Assembly (NCBI GenBank): GCA_003222535.1
Contig: QHWJ01000249.1
Span: 1-64,000, forward strand
Reading direction: 5' to 3'
Source of the DNA: Acidobacteriota bacterium
Lineage (GTDB): Bacteria; Acidobacteriota; Vicinamibacteria; Vicinamibacterales; CAVVIG01
DNA length: 64,000 nt
The notes beneath the pieces are model-generated. The model did not search any database and had not been told where the DNA came from. It saw only the letters and a list, made by a program, of their open reading frames with translations. Below, in pieces: positions 49,427 to 59,066 of the stretch. A program made the translations under genes and the position numbers. The stretch's first letter is position 1. Each line of letters begins with the position of its first letter.

Positions 49427-49585
49427 CACGTGGGTCGGATAGGTCACGTGGGTCGGGTAGGTCACGTGGGTCGGGTAGGTCACGTGGGTCGGGCAGGTCA
49501 CGTGGGTCGGGCAGGTCGCGTGGGTCGGGCAGGTCGCGTGGGTCGCGTAGGTCACGGTGGGTTGGTTAGGTCGCGTAGGTCGGGT
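49427..49585. repeat. 18-bp tandem repeat array, about eight and a half units
   Basis: The unit is CACGTGGGTCGGGTAGGT. Five near-perfect units run from 49427 to 49516, then drift (CGCG for CACG, GCAGGT for GTAGGT) to 49585. It lies in the 410-bp gap between the divergent NHL and cytochrome/Vgb genes. There are no spacers, so it is not CRISPR. The rest of the gap (49586-49744) shows only the ribosome site of the next gene. Confidence 0.9.
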
Positions 49586-49744
49586 ACTCAGACGGGTTCC
49601 TAGCGGCCAATCGTATCCAGTTTTCGGAAGGCGTCCATGGAATCGGTATTGGGTGGACATCTTCTCGCAGACAGGTAGGATGTCTGGTATCGAAGCCCGC
49701 GAGCAGCACGGGTGGGCGCGGAGATGGCTACCGGAGGAGTGATT

Positions 49745-50998
49745 ATGAGCAGACGCATGCTTCCGATCCTGGTGGTGACGGCTGGTCTCAGCTCGTTGGC
49801 TTCCGCGTCGGCCCAAGGACGCCAGGGCCGGCAGGCCCAGTTGCCCGAGGGGAATGGCAAGGCGCAGGTCGAGGCGGCGTGCAGTAAGTGCCACGGGGTC
49901 GACCGCGTGACGAGCAACGGCGACACACGCGAAGGGTGGGCGGCCCTCATCGCGTCGATGGTGACTCTGCCTAAGCAAGAGGCCGAGGTCATTACAGAGT
50001 ATCTGGGCAAGAACTTCCCGACATCCCCGAAGCCGCCCGCGGTGATCGTTCCCGGACCCGTCACGGTGTCGATCAAGGAGTGGGTCGTGCCATCGCTCGG
50101 CTCCAGGCCTCATGATCCGCTGGCGACCAGGGACGGCGCCATCTGGTGGACCGGCATGTGGGCCAACGTCGTGGGGCGGCTCGATCCGAAAACCGGGCAG
50201 ATGAAGGAATATCCGCTGAAGACGCCGAAATCAGGACCGCATGGCCTGACGGCAGACAAGGACGGGAACATCTGGTACACGGGGAACACCGCGTCGCTTG
50301 TCGGGAAGCTGGATCCCAAAACCGGTGCGATAACGGAGTACAAGATGCCGGATCCCGCGGCCCGCGATCCTCACACGCCCATCTTCGATCGCAAGGGGAA
50401 TCTCTGGTTCACGCTGCAGGGCGCGAACATGGTGGGACGGATCATCCCGAGCACCGGCGAAGTGAAGGTCGTGAGCGCCCCGTCGCCCAGGACCAACCCT
50501 TACGGCATGGTGACGGATTCAAAGGACACGCCGTGGTTCGTCCAGTTCAACGTGAACAAGATCGCCAGCATCGATCCGGTGACCATGGCGATTACGGAAC
50601 ACACGTTGCCGAATGCCGAAACGCGTCCGCGCCGCCTCGCGATCAGCAGCGACGATGTCATCTGGTATGCGGATTATTCGCGTGGCTATCTCGGACGGTT
50701 CGATACGAAGACGGGGAAGACGACGGAATATCCGTCTCCGAGCGGTCCCAGGTCGCAGCCGTATGGCATCGCCGTGACATCAGACGACATCGTGTGGTAC
50801 AGCGAATCGGCGGTGAGCCCGAATACGCTCGTGCGGTTCGACCCGAAGACCGAGAAATTTCAGACCTGGCCGATTCCGTCCGGAGGCGGCGTCGTGCGGA
50901 ACATGATGAAGACCGTCGACGGCAAGAATCTCGTGATGGCCTGCAGCGGCGTGAACCGGGTGGCCTTCGTGGAAGTGGGAATCCGCACCTCACGGTGA
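49745..50998 (+). CDS. Exported cytochrome c-like / Vgb-type beta-propeller fusion
   Basis: The protein has 417 residues, with GGAGGAG before the ATG. A signal peptide (MLPILVVTAGLSSLASASAQ) is followed by a small haem domain with CSKCHG at about residues 46-51. The rest is a repeated virginiamycin-B-lyase-like propeller whose blades read GRLDPKTGQMKEYPLKTPKS, GKLDPKTGAITEYKMPDPAA and GRFDTKTGKTTEYPSPSGPR. Fusion of a single-haem domain to such a propeller recalls quinohaemoprotein dehydrogenase partners. The lyase catalytic residues cannot be confirmed, and antibiotic inactivation should not be assumed. A redox role in the periplasm is more likely. Confidence 0.82.
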   Translation: MSRRMLPILVVTAGLSSLASASAQGRQGRQAQLPEGNGKAQVEAACSKCHGVDRVTSNGDTREGWAALIASMVTLPKQEAEVITEYLGKNFPTSPKPPAVIVPGPVTVSIKEWVVPSLGSRPHDPLATRDGAIWWTGMWANVVGRLDPKTGQMKEYPLKTPKSGPHGLTADKDGNIWYTGNTASLVGKLDPKTGAITEYKMPDPAARDPHTPIFDRKGNLWFTLQGANMVGRIIPSTGEVKVVSAPSPRTNPYGMVTDSKDTPWFVQFNVNKIASIDPVTMAITEHTLPNAETRPRRLAISSDDVIWYADYSRGYLGRFDTKTGKTTEYPSPSGPRSQPYGIAVTSDDIVWYSESAVSPNTLVRFDPKTEKFQTWPIPSGGGVVRNMMKTVDGKNLVMACSGVNRVAFVEVGIRTSR

Positions 50999-51012
50999 GC
51001 AGCCACGGACCG

Positions 51013-51729
51013 ATGAAGACATTCAGACCATGCCTGGCCGAGTTCCTGGGCACGTTCTACCTCTGTTTTGCGGGCATCGGCGCCATTCTCAGCAACACCC
51101 CGGCGGTCGGCGGGACGTCGGGGCTGCTCGGCATCGCGCTCGCGCACGGTCTCGCGCTGTCGATCGCCGTCAACGTCTTCGGCGGCGAATCGGGGGCGCA
51201 CTTCAACCCGGCGGTCACCGCGGGCTTTCTCGTCACCGGGCGCATCGCGCCGGGGCTCGCCGGGGCGTATGTCATCGCGCAGCTCCTCGGCGCGACGACC
51301 GCAGCGGGCTTCTGCCGCGCGATCTTCCCGATCGAAGCGGTCACGGCCGCGAACCTCGGGATTCCACTCCCAGCGGCGTGGGCGTCGGCGGGCACGGTGC
51401 TCCTGAGTGAATTCATCATGACCTATCTGCTGATGACGTCGATCTTCGGGACCGCGGTCGACGAGCGCGGGCGAGTCGTGAAGATCGGCGGGTTCGGCAT
51501 CGGTCTGACCGTCGCGTTCGACATCCTCTGCGGCGGAGCGGTCACCGGCGCGTCGATGAATCCGGCGCGATCGTTCGGACCCGCGCTCGAGATGATGCAC
51601 TGGGAGTTTCACTGGATGTACTGGGTGGCACCCATAGCCGGCGCGTGCACCGCCGCGCTCGTGTACGAGCACGTCCTGCTGAAGCCGCTACGTCCCAAGG
51701 TCGACGAAGCACGCGCGACGACGCGGTAG
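51013..51729 (+). CDS. MIP-family channel (aquaporin)
   Basis: The 238-residue protein has six membrane segments and the two pore motifs GAHFNPAVTAGF and GASMNPARSFGPALE. The spacing and the lack of the glycerol-facilitator extra loop favour a water channel (AqpZ-like). It starts 14 bp after the propeller gene, so it is likely co-transcribed with it. Confidence 0.9.
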   Translation: MKTFRPCLAEFLGTFYLCFAGIGAILSNTPAVGGTSGLLGIALAHGLALSIAVNVFGGESGAHFNPAVTAGFLVTGRIAPGLAGAYVIAQLLGATTAAGFCRAIFPIEAVTAANLGIPLPAAWASAGTVLLSEFIMTYLLMTSIFGTAVDERGRVVKIGGFGIGLTVAFDILCGGAVTGASMNPARSFGPALEMMHWEFHWMYWVAPIAGACTAALVYEHVLLKPLRPKVDEARATTR

Positions 51730-51801
51730 GCCGCCCCATTGCCGCCGGCGCAGAAACTCAGGCCAGATGGACGCGGGACGCGGGTGGCGGGCAGGCCTGA
51801 A

Positions 51802-51857
<56 letters not shown>

Positions 51858-51886
51858 GCTCACGAGCACGTCGTGCTCTTCAGGCT

Positions 51887-52180
51887 CTATCCGTAGTGCC
51901 TCCATTCGCGCGTCAGGTAGTCGCCCATCGTCAACACCAGCAGAATACCCAGCCAGAAGACGCTGCCGATCACGACGGCCCACGTGAGGCGCGGGCTGTA
52001 CTTCACGTGCATGAAGAACAGGATCACGAGCACCGATTTGAAGACCGCGATCGTGAGCGCGGCGATCGTGTTCAGCGGCCCGAGATCGAGAAACGCGATC
52101 CACACCGTCAGGAGCGTACAGAACATCAGGATCGCGAAGATCGTGTAGTAGATGCGCTTCGGGAGAACGTGACCAGTCAT
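51887..52180 (-). CDS. Cytochrome c oxidase subunit IV, caa3 type
   Basis: The small 97-residue protein has three membrane helices (YYTIFAILMFCTLLTVWIAF, AALTIAVFKSVLVILFFMHV, VVIGSVFWLGILLVLTMGD). The FKSVLVILFFMHVKYSP segment is diagnostic of bacterial oxidase subunit IV. It is the last gene of the oxidase run. ATG at 52180. It is separated from coxC by a 176-bp gap full of word repeats. Confidence 0.9.
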   Translation of the reverse strand: MTGHVLPKRIYYTIFAILMFCTLLTVWIAFLDLGPLNTIAALTIAVFKSVLVILFFMHVKYSPRLTWAVVIGSVFWLGILLVLTMGDYLTREWRHYG

Positions 52181-52212
52181 CAACGCTCAACTCTCAAGGC
52201 TCAACGCCTCTG

Positions 52213-52287
52213 CCGTGACCACGAAAACACGAAAATACGAAGCAGACAAAAAAGGCGTTTTTCGTGTCTTCGTGCTTTCGTGGTTGC
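52213..52287. repeat. Short ACGAAG-word inverted repeat between coxD and coxC
   Basis: TGACCACGAAAACACGAAAA with ACGAAGCAGAC on the left and TTTTTCGTGTCTTCGTGCTT with TCGTGGTTG on the right form one hairpin. Because it is internal to the oxidase operon, it may attenuate expression of coxD relative to coxC. Confidence 0.8.
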
Positions 52288-52332
52288 ATTTATTCAAGAT
52301 CCTGAAAACCCGACGCTCAACTCTCGCGTAAC

Positions 52333-52355
52333 GTAGTGTCCGGCTTCAGCCGGAC
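52333..52355. repeat. GTCCGGCTTCAGCCGGAC palindrome, left copy beside coxC
   Basis: A 23-bp unit: GTAGT plus the 18-bp palindrome. It ends two bases from the coxC stop. Its exact reverse complement is at 53090-53112 just upstream of the coxC start, so the gene is bracketed by inverted copies. Confidence 0.85.
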
Positions 52356-52356
52356 T

Positions 52357-53067
<711 letters not shown>

Positions 53068-53089
53068 GTCTCAACTCTCAGCTCTCAAG

Positions 53090-53112
53090 GTCCGGCTGAA
53101 GCCGGACACTAC
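53090..53112. repeat. GTCCGGCTGAAGCCGGAC palindrome, right copy beside coxC
   Basis: An exact reverse complement of 52333-52355. It sits in the 54-bp gap between coxA and coxC, flanked by CTCAACTCTCA words. Confidence 0.85.
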
Positions 53113-53121
53113 CGGACATGC

Positions 53122-54741
53122 TCAACTCTCAACTGTCACCGTGGTTTGATAGTCGTACGCGTCCCACGTGACGACGGGGGACTCGGCGAAATTCTCCGTC
53201 GGCGGCGGCGACGTCGTCGTCCACTCGAGGCCGACCGCGCCCCACGGGTTCGAGCCGGCCAGTTTGCCGTAGCGGAGCGACCACATCAGGTACAGCATCG
53301 GTATCAGGTAGCCGACACCGAGAATCGACGCGCCGGCCGACGAGAGGACGTTCAGCACCTGAAACTCCGGCGGATACGCGTGGTACCGGCGTGGCATCCC
53401 GAGGTAGCCGAGGATGAACTGCGGGAAGAACGTCAGGTTGAACCCGAGGAAGATGATTCCGGCGCTCAGCTTGGCGAGGAACTCGTTGTAGAGCCGCCCG
53501 CTGATCTTCGGCCACCAGTAGTGAAGGCCGCCCAGGTATCCCATCAGGGTCCCTCCGACCATGATGTAGTGGAAGTGCGCGATGATGAAGTACGTGTCGG
53601 TGACGTGCACGTCCAGGCCGACTGACGCCAGGAAGAGCCCCGTCAACCCGCCGATCGTGAACAGTCCGATGAAGCCGATCGCATAGAGCATCGGCGTCTG
53701 CCACGACACCGAACCCCTGTACATCGTCGCGGTCCAGTTGAAGACTTTGACGGCCGACGGGATCGCCACCAGGAAACTGAGCGCCGAGAAAATCAGCGCC
53801 GAGTAGACGGACTGGCCGGCGACGAACATGTGGTGCCCCCACACCAGGAAGCCGAGCACGGCGATCGCCACGCTGGCGAACGCGACGAAGCCGTAGCCGA
53901 ACACCTGCTTGCGGCAGAAGGCCGCCACCAGCTCGCTGACGACGCCCATCGACGGCAGCACCATGATGTAGACGGCCGGGTGCGAATAGAACCAGAACAG
54001 ATGCTGGAACAGCACCGGGTCACCGCCGAGCCTGGGATCGAAGAAGCCGAAGTGGAATAGACGCTCCACGGCGACGAGCAGGATCGTGATCGCGAGCACC
54101 GGCGTGCCGAGCACCATGATCAGGCTCGTGGCGTACATCGACCAGAGGAAGAGCGGCATCCGGAACCACGTCATCCCCGGCGCGCGCATGCGGTGTATGG
54201 TGACGATGAAGTTGAGGCCGGTGAGAATCGACGAGAAGCCGGTGATGAAGATCCCGAGCGCGGTCGGAATGACGTTGGTCGTCGAGGAGACGGTGCTGAA
54301 CGGCGTGTAGAAGGTCCACCCGGTGTCGACGCCCCCGGCGATGAGCGCGTAGAGCGTGAAGAGGCCGCCGAGGATATAGATATACCAGCTCGCGAGGTTC
54401 AGCTTGGGGAGTGCGAGATCCTTGGCGCCGATCATGATCGGCACGAGGAAGTTGCCGAGCGTGGCGGGAATCGATGGAATCAGGAAGAAGAACACCATCA
54501 TCACGCCGTGCATCGTGAACAGCTTGTTGTAGGTCTCGTCGGAGACGAAGTCGCCCGCCGGCGTCGCGAGCTCGAGCCGAATCAGCACGGCGAACGCGCC
54601 GCCGACGAAAAAGAAGAGCGTCACGGCGGCGAGGTACAGGAGCGCGATGCGCTTATGATCGCGGGTCAGCAGCCACGACCGGATGCCGTAGCCGTCGTTC
54701 AGGTAATGCCGCGGCGGCATGAAAACAGTACCAGTGGACAT
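53122..54741 (-). CDS. ctaD: Cytochrome c oxidase subunit I (caa3, A2 type)
   Basis: The haem-copper oxidase core has 539 residues and 12 helices. Landmarks are the low-spin haem His in [20 protein letters not shown], the CuB/Tyr helix [20 protein letters not shown], the CuB histidines in [11 protein letters not shown] and the haem a3/a ligands in [20 protein letters not shown]. The D-channel Glu of HPEVY is replaced by Ala within YSHPAVY, the mark of A2-type oxidases. The C-terminus is hydrophilic. ATG at 54741. The last codons and stop (VTVES, then TGA) are encoded within a CTCAACTCTCAA word repeat. Confidence 0.96.
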   Translation of the reverse strand: MSTGTVFMPPRHYLNDGYGIRSWLLTRDHKRIALLYLAAVTLFFFVGGAFAVLIRLELATPAGDFVSDETYNKLFTMHGVMMVFFFLIPSIPATLGNFLVPIMIGAKDLALPKLNLASWYIYILGGLFTLYALIAGGVDTGWTFYTPFSTVSSTTNVIPTALGIFITGFSSILTGLNFIVTIHRMRAPGMTWFRMPLFLWSMYATSLIMVLGTPVLAITILLVAVERLFHFGFFDPRLGGDPVLFQHLFWFYSHPAVYIMVLPSMGVVSELVAAFCRKQVFGYGFVAFASVAIAVLGFLVWGHHMFVAGQSVYSALIFSALSFLVAIPSAVKVFNWTATMYRGSVSWQTPMLYAIGFIGLFTIGGLTGLFLASVGLDVHVTDTYFIIAHFHYIMVGGTLMGYLGGLHYWWPKISGRLYNEFLAKLSAGIIFLGFNLTFFPQFILGYLGMPRRYHAYPPEFQVLNVLSSAGASILGVGYLIPMLYLMWSLRYGKLAGSNPWGAVGLEWTTTSPPPTENFAESPVVTWDAYDYQTTVTVES

Positions 54742-54743
54742 TG

Positions 54744-55694
54744 CTACCTTGTCTGTACAGGGGGCAGCGATTGGAGCGACTTGACGTACTCGACGAGCTC
54801 CAGCAGCTGCTCTTCGGTGACCAGGCCCTGGAACGTCGGCATGATCGGCTGGAAGCCCGCGGTCACCCTGGCGGACGGATTCAGGATCGATTCCCGTACG
54901 TAGGCTTCGTCCACCGTAATGGTCTCGCCGCTCTGAAGCGTGGCGGTCTTCCCGAACAGCCCTTCGAGGACCGGCCCGCGGCCCTGCGCGTCGGGACGAT
55001 GGCAGGTGTTGCACGCGAGATCCTGGAACAGCCTGGCGCCCGCCGACGCGAGCGAGCCTTCCGGCGCTCCGCCGCTCAGCCACGTCTGGTATTCGCTCGG
55101 ATCCATCACCACGACCTCGCCCACCATGCCTGAATGCCGCGTGCCGCAGTACTCGGCGCAGAACAGGTGATAGCGGCCGGGCTTCGTCGGCTGAAACCAG
55201 ATGTTCGTGTACCGTCCGGGCAGCACGTCGGCCTTCACGCGGAACGCCGGGACGAACACGTCGTGGATGACGTCCTCCGACGTCATGATCAACTTCACCG
55301 GGCGGCCCACCGGCACGTGCAGCTCGTTGATCTCGCGCTGGCCGTCGAGGTGCTGGAACTTCCACATCCACTGCTTGCCGACGACGTAGATGTTCAGCGT
55401 CTCGTCGGGGGGACGCGACATCGCGAAGAACACGCTGGCGCCCCATACGAAGATGACGATCGTGATGAAGAAGGGGATGACGGTCCACGTGAGCTCGAGC
55501 GCCATGCCGCCGTGAAAACTCGCGCCGACGCTGTCCGGCGAGCGCCGGCGGTACTTCACCGCGTAAAACACGATCAGGCCCGCGATGAGCACCGAGAAGA
55601 ACGCGGATACCACGATGAGAAAGAAGTACAGCGCGTCCACGCGGCCGGCCATGGTCGACGCGCTGTCGGGGAAAAGCGGGGTCCCTTTCCACAT
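54744..55694 (-). CDS. ctaC: Cytochrome c oxidase subunit II with fused cytochrome c
   Basis: The protein has 316 residues. Two membrane helices (about 21-45 and 68-92) precede the CuA domain, whose ligands are visible: His144 in SEDVIHDVF, Cys179, Glu181, Cys183, His187 and Met190 in [15 protein letters not shown]-terminal haem c domain has CNTCH at 228-232 and a distal Met in FQPIMPTF. The fusion makes this a caa3 oxidase that takes electrons from complex III-type partners through its own haem. ATG at 55694 ([13 protein letters not shown]) is preferred, two bases past the sco stop; ATG at 55715 is possible. Confidence 0.95.
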   Translation of the reverse strand: MWKGTPLFPDSASTMAGRVDALYFFLIVVSAFFSVLIAGLIVFYAVKYRRRSPDSVGASFHGGMALELTWTVIPFFITIVIFVWGASVFFAMSRPPDETLNIYVVGKQWMWKFQHLDGQREINELHVPVGRPVKLIMTSEDVIHDVFVPAFRVKADVLPGRYTNIWFQPTKPGRYHLFCAEYCGTRHSGMVGEVVVMDPSEYQTWLSGGAPEGSLASAGARLFQDLACNTCHRPDAQGRGPVLEGLFGKTATLQSGETITVDEAYVRESILNPSARVTAGFQPIMPTFQGLVTEEQLLELVEYVKSLQSLPPVQTR

Positions 55695-55695
55695 A

Positions 55696-56580
55696 TCAGC
55701 GTCGGCCTCGTCCATCGACACGCCTGTCCTGGGCGAGCGGCTCATCCTTCGAACCACGAGCCTTCTCTCTCCGCACCATGGCGACGATGAACGCGGCGAG
55801 TGCGAAGACGGTAGTGGCGCCGGCCAGCCGCATCGCACGCATGATCGCCGGGCCGTACCGTCCGGTCATCGGGTCGTAGTGGTAGCAGTACAGCAGCAGC
55901 GAATCGACGGGCGAGCCGGCCTTGCCGGCCGACGCCTCGACGAGGGCGAAGCGCAGATCGCGTGGTCCGTACTCGACGCCGAAGAGATACCGCGCGAGCC
56001 GTCCGTCGGGCGTCAGCACGATGACGCCGCTCGGGTGCGCGAACTGCTGCGTGCCGGCGTCCCAGGCGTACCGGAAGCCGGCCGCCTTCGTCAGCCGATC
56101 GATCGACGGCTGGTCGCCAGTCAGGAAGTGCCAGCCCTCCGCCGCGCCCGGCCGCTTGTAGCGTTCGAGGTAGACGGCCTTCTTCGCGGCGCCCGGGTCG
56201 AGCGACAGCACGCCAAGCGCGCTCGAAAGGCCGTTGACGACGATCGTGCACAGCATGGGGCAGTCGTAGTACGCGAACACCAGGACGACCGGCCGCTTGC
56301 CGAAGTAGTCGCCGAGGCGCACGGTCGCGCCGGCCTCGTCGCGAAACGTCGTATCGAGGGGCACGCGCTGATCGAGGTTCTGATCGAACCCGATCTCGCG
56401 CAGCGCCTTTGGCAACTGTGACGCAGGAGGGCCTGCCTCGCGCTTGAACCCGGCGCTCGCTGGCCCACTCGACAACTGACCATGGGCCTGGGCGCTGCGC
56501 ACAGAGGACACAAAGGCGACAAAGGACACAAAGGACAGAATCCAGATCAGCAATCGCCGGTGTTGGCCTCGCAGCCGCAC
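55696..56580 (-). CDS. SCO1/SenC copper chaperone for CuA assembly
   Basis: The thioredoxin-fold protein has about 294 residues. The copper site is YYDCPMLCTIV (Cys107 and Cys111 from the chosen start) with a later His in FAHPSGVIVLTPDG. A C-terminal helix (TTVFALAAFIVAMVRRE) anchors it. It delivers copper to the CuA centre of the adjacent subunit II. The start is uncertain: a GTG at 56580 gives a signal peptide, whose hydrophobic core LSFVSFVAFVSSV is encoded by a GGACACAAAGG-word repeat (56501-56541). In-frame ATGs at 56646 and 56673 lie in or beyond the inverted partner of that repeat (56611-56643). Confidence 0.9.
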   Translation of the reverse strand: MRLRGQHRRLLIWILSFVSFVAFVSSVRSAQAHGQLSSGPASAGFKREAGPPASQLPKALREIGFDQNLDQRVPLDTTFRDEAGATVRLGDYFGKRPVVLVFAYYDCPMLCTIVVNGLSSALGVLSLDPGAAKKAVYLERYKRPGAAEGWHFLTGDQPSIDRLTKAAGFRYAWDAGTQQFAHPSGVIVLTPDGRLARYLFGVEYGPRDLRFALVEASAGKAGSPVDSLLLYCYHYDPMTGRYGPAIMRAMRLAGATTVFALAAFIVAMVRREKARGSKDEPLAQDRRVDGRGRR

Positions 56581-56669
56581 GCGCCGCGGTCGTGCGATCG
56601 GCGAATTCTCCCTTCGTGTCCTCTGTCCCCTTTGTGTCCTTGGCATCGATCCCCTTGGTATCGACCCAG

Positions 56670-57050
56670 TCATCGCGTCTCCTCGGTTCTTGCCGGGAGA
56701 CCCCGTTGCAGAGTGAGTTTCATCGCGGCGTCGATCGGAATCCGCACAACGCCGGCGTTCCGGTCGACCCAGCCGTACGACCCGAGCCACTGGTCCTCCT
56801 TCGCGCGCAGATCGCTCAACTCCTGGCGTGGATCCGTCTGCAGCCGTGGCTCGGGCGGGAGGCGGTCTCCCTGCGAACGCGCGAGCGGGTATTCCGCCGG
56901 GACGCGCGCGTTTTCACGGCTCTCGAAGTACCGGAAGAGCCCGAAAATCAGGAGATGAACGATCACCGCGACGACCAGGAGCCCCGCGCCGAAGCGGAAG
57001 ATACCCCCGATGTCGACGTCGCTCGTCTCGTGATGGAGTTTTTCCTGCAT
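56670..57050 (-). CDS. Small membrane protein of the ACIII/oxidase cluster
   Basis: The 126-residue protein has one helix near residues 20-40 (FGAGLLVVAVIVHLLIFGLF). It ends with a conserved-looking tail (YGWVDRNAGVVRIPIDAAMK) seen in small proteins that accompany SCO and complex III genes. The tail would be periplasmic. Its role may be assembly of the oxidase or supercomplex; that is inference from position between actF and sco. ATG at 57050. Confidence 0.75.
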   Translation of the reverse strand: MQEKLHHETSDVDIGGIFRFGAGLLVVAVIVHLLIFGLFRYFESRENARVPAEYPLARSQGDRLPPEPRLQTDPRQELSDLRAKEDQWLGSYGWVDRNAGVVRIPIDAAMKLTLQRGLPARTEETR

Positions 57051-57123
57051 GTGATCACGTTTAATCGCGTGAGTCAGGTGGGTCAAGTAGGCGACCTACC
57101 CGACCGCGGAGATGCAGCCATGA

Positions 57124-58341
57124 TTAGTGAGCCGTCCTCGGCGGCGCGCCGCGCTCGATGATGCGGCCGAGCGCACTTTCGAACTCGGGGTCGTGCACCG
57201 GCAGCAGCGGGCGGCCGCGAAGCTGGCGGATGAAGCACGCGAGCCAGATCGACCCGAGCGTCAACGGGAGCACGACGTCGAGCCAGCTCACGAAGATGCC
57301 GTTCTGATGGAACTCGGGAGCGATCAGCCAGAAGAGATCGATCAGCCGCACGATCAGGATGCCGATCGCAACCTTGACGAGCAGATCCGGCTCGCGCTTC
57401 GCCCTGCGCGAGAGCAGCACCACGAACGGCGCCGAGAAGTGAAACAGGATCAACGTCAGGCCCACGGCCCGCCAGCCGGTCTGCAGACGGTGAAGATACC
57501 AGCTGATTTCCACGGGCAGGTTGCCCGACCAGATGATCAGGTATTGCGAGAACGAGAAATAGGCCCACAACATCACGAACGCGAGCATCAGGTTGCCAAG
57601 GTCGTGAAAATGCGCGGGCACCACGATGCGATTGAGCGGGGGCCGGCGGCTGAGCCACACGAGTGCGGCGGTGAGGAACGCCAGGGCCGAGAGACCCTGG
57701 CCGCCCACAATCAGCACGCCGTAGATCGTCGAGAACCAGTGCGGCTCGAGCGACATCAGCCAGTCGAACGACGCGAACGTGATCGTCAAGCCGTACGCGA
57801 GGAGCCCGCCGCCGCTGAGCCTCTGCATGCGGCGCGCGAGCCGGGGCTCGGCGGTGCGATCCTGCTCGAGCGACCAGGCATTCAGGAAGTACGACAGCCC
57901 GTTCCACACGAGGAAGTAGACGGCCGCCCGGACGAGGAAGAACGGCGTGTTCAGGTACAGGTGCTTGTGCTGGAGCGCCTCGTCGTGCGCGACCAGATCG
58001 GCGTTCGTCCACCCGTAGAGACGATTCATGCCGAACGCGATGGGAAGAAAGAGCAGCGTCATCACCGGCAGCACGCGCGCCGCCGCGCCGATGGGCCGGC
58101 GAATGACGACCCCCCAGGCGCCGCCCGAGAGCTGATGCACCATGCCGAGCGCCAGGCAGCCGAGCGTCACGCCGAGGCACAGCATGTAGGCCATCAGGTA
58201 CGACTGCAGGAACTGCCTGACGTCGAAGAACAGGCCGGCGAGCGACACGGCCGCGCCCACCCCGCCCGCGATCAGCAATCGACGCTGATGGCCCGCCAGC
58301 TCCGGGATGGCGGCGTCGGCCGTGTTCGTGAGAGACGTCAC
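57124..58341 (-). CDS. actF: ActF, quinol-side membrane subunit of alternative complex III
   Basis: The 405-residue protein has ten predicted helices, including SYLMAYMLCLGVTLGCLALG, FASFDWLMSLEPHWFSTIYG, HFHDLGNLMLAFVMLWAYFS and ISWYLHRLQTGWRAVGLTLI, typical of ActF/ActC-type NrfD relatives. With ActC it forms the membrane part of a complex that oxidises menaquinol and reduces cytochrome c or caa3 directly. The start is a GTG overlapping the actE stop (GTGA). The 73-bp gap to the next gene carries GTGGGTCAAGTAGG words of the 18-bp repeat type. Confidence 0.92.
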   Translation of the reverse strand: MTSLTNTADAAIPELAGHQRRLLIAGGVGAAVSLAGLFFDVRQFLQSYLMAYMLCLGVTLGCLALGMVHQLSGGAWGVVIRRPIGAAARVLPVMTLLFLPIAFGMNRLYGWTNADLVAHDEALQHKHLYLNTPFFLVRAAVYFLVWNGLSYFLNAWSLEQDRTAEPRLARRMQRLSGGGLLAYGLTITFASFDWLMSLEPHWFSTIYGVLIVGGQGLSALAFLTAALVWLSRRPPLNRIVVPAHFHDLGNLMLAFVMLWAYFSFSQYLIIWSGNLPVEISWYLHRLQTGWRAVGLTLILFHFSAPFVVLLSRRAKREPDLLVKVAIGILIVRLIDLFWLIAPEFHQNGIFVSWLDVVLPLTLGSIWLACFIRQLRGRPLLPVHDPEFESALGRIIERGAPPRTAH

Positions 58342-59066
58342 CTGATCTTGTCCCGCTCCGCGACAGGCACTTCGTCCAGCGTCGCGTGCCCGCTGAGCTG
58401 CAGCGCGCGCACGTAGGCGATGATCGCCCAGCGATCCTCCGCCCTGATCTGCGCGGCGTAGTCGGGCATGGCGCCGAAGCCGTTGGTGACCACGTCGAAA
58501 AAGTGTCCGACCGGCGCGTCGCGCAGGCGGTCCTGATGGATCGAGGGTGGACGCCGGTAACCACGCAGCACGACCATCCCGTCGCCCTGGCCGGTGCGGC
58601 CGTGGCACGGCGCACAGAAGATGTCGAAGCGCTCCCGGCCGCGCGCCATCACCGCCGCGTCGACGCGAAACGGAAAGACCGTCGCGTCCTGGCCATTCAC
58701 TTTCCCGACATACAGCAGCGGGTCGTCGTGCAGGTGGCCGCGGGCGACGGTGCCTTCGACGAGCGGCCGCGCCGACCGGAGGTCGGTGAAGAATGTCGAC
58801 TCGCGCAGCGGGACGTACTTCGGCTGATCGTGCATATCCTGGCGGCAGCCCGAGAACATGAGGGCTGCCGCCAAGGAGGACACAAAGGGTACAAAGGACA
58901 CAAAGGGTAAAAAGGACAGAGAGGGTAAAAAGGACAGAGAGACCAGGGTGTGCCGCGGATGGGGACCGAAGGTGAATGGCCGTCGGCGCGTCGACGGACC
59001 CGCCCACGGGCGATCCTTTGTGTCCTTTGTCACCTCTGTGTCCTTGTTCTTGTTCTTAATCCGCAA
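58338..59066 (-). CDS. actE: ActE, mono-haem cytochrome c lipoprotein of alternative complex III
   Basis: The mature domain starts at a lipoprotein Cys (LMFSGCRQDM) and includes CAPCHG as haem site, a distal Met in FGAMPDYAAQI and a typical ActE body (FFTDLRSARPLVEGTVARGH, MARGRERFDIFCAPCHGR). The N-terminus is abnormal. From the only upstream start, a TTG at 59066 overlapping the actD stop, residues 2-16 and the hydrophobic stretch FLPSLSFLPFVSFVPFVSSL are encoded by two inverted GGACACAAAGG-word repeats (59011-59058 and 58873-58945). The signal peptide is therefore repeat-derived, or translation begins at one of several internal GTG/TTG codons within it. Confidence 0.88.
   Translation of the reverse strand: MRIKNKNKDTEVTKDTKDRPWAGPSTRRRPFTFGPHPRHTLVSLSFLPSLSFLPFVSFVPFVSSLAAALMFSGCRQDMHDQPKYVPLRESTFFTDLRSARPLVEGTVARGHLHDDPLLYVGKVNGQDATVFPFRVDAAVMARGRERFDIFCAPCHGRTGQGDGMVVLRGYRRPPSIHQDRLRDAPVGHFFDVVTNGFGAMPDYAAQIRAEDRWAIIAYVRALQLSGHATLDEVPVAERDKIR

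Noticed and set aside
49427-49585. Possible CRISPR array
   Set aside because: The 18-bp units follow each other directly with no unique spacers, and no cas genes are present.
49745-50998. Virginiamycin B lyase (antibiotic inactivation)
   Set aside because: Only the propeller blades match by eye. The N-terminal haem motif and export signal point to a periplasmic redox or binding protein, so resistance should not be inferred.
54742-55692. Upstream in-frame extension of cytochrome oxidase subunit I
   Set aside because: The extension is an out-of-frame reading of the subunit II gene; subunit I homology begins at the ATG at 54741.
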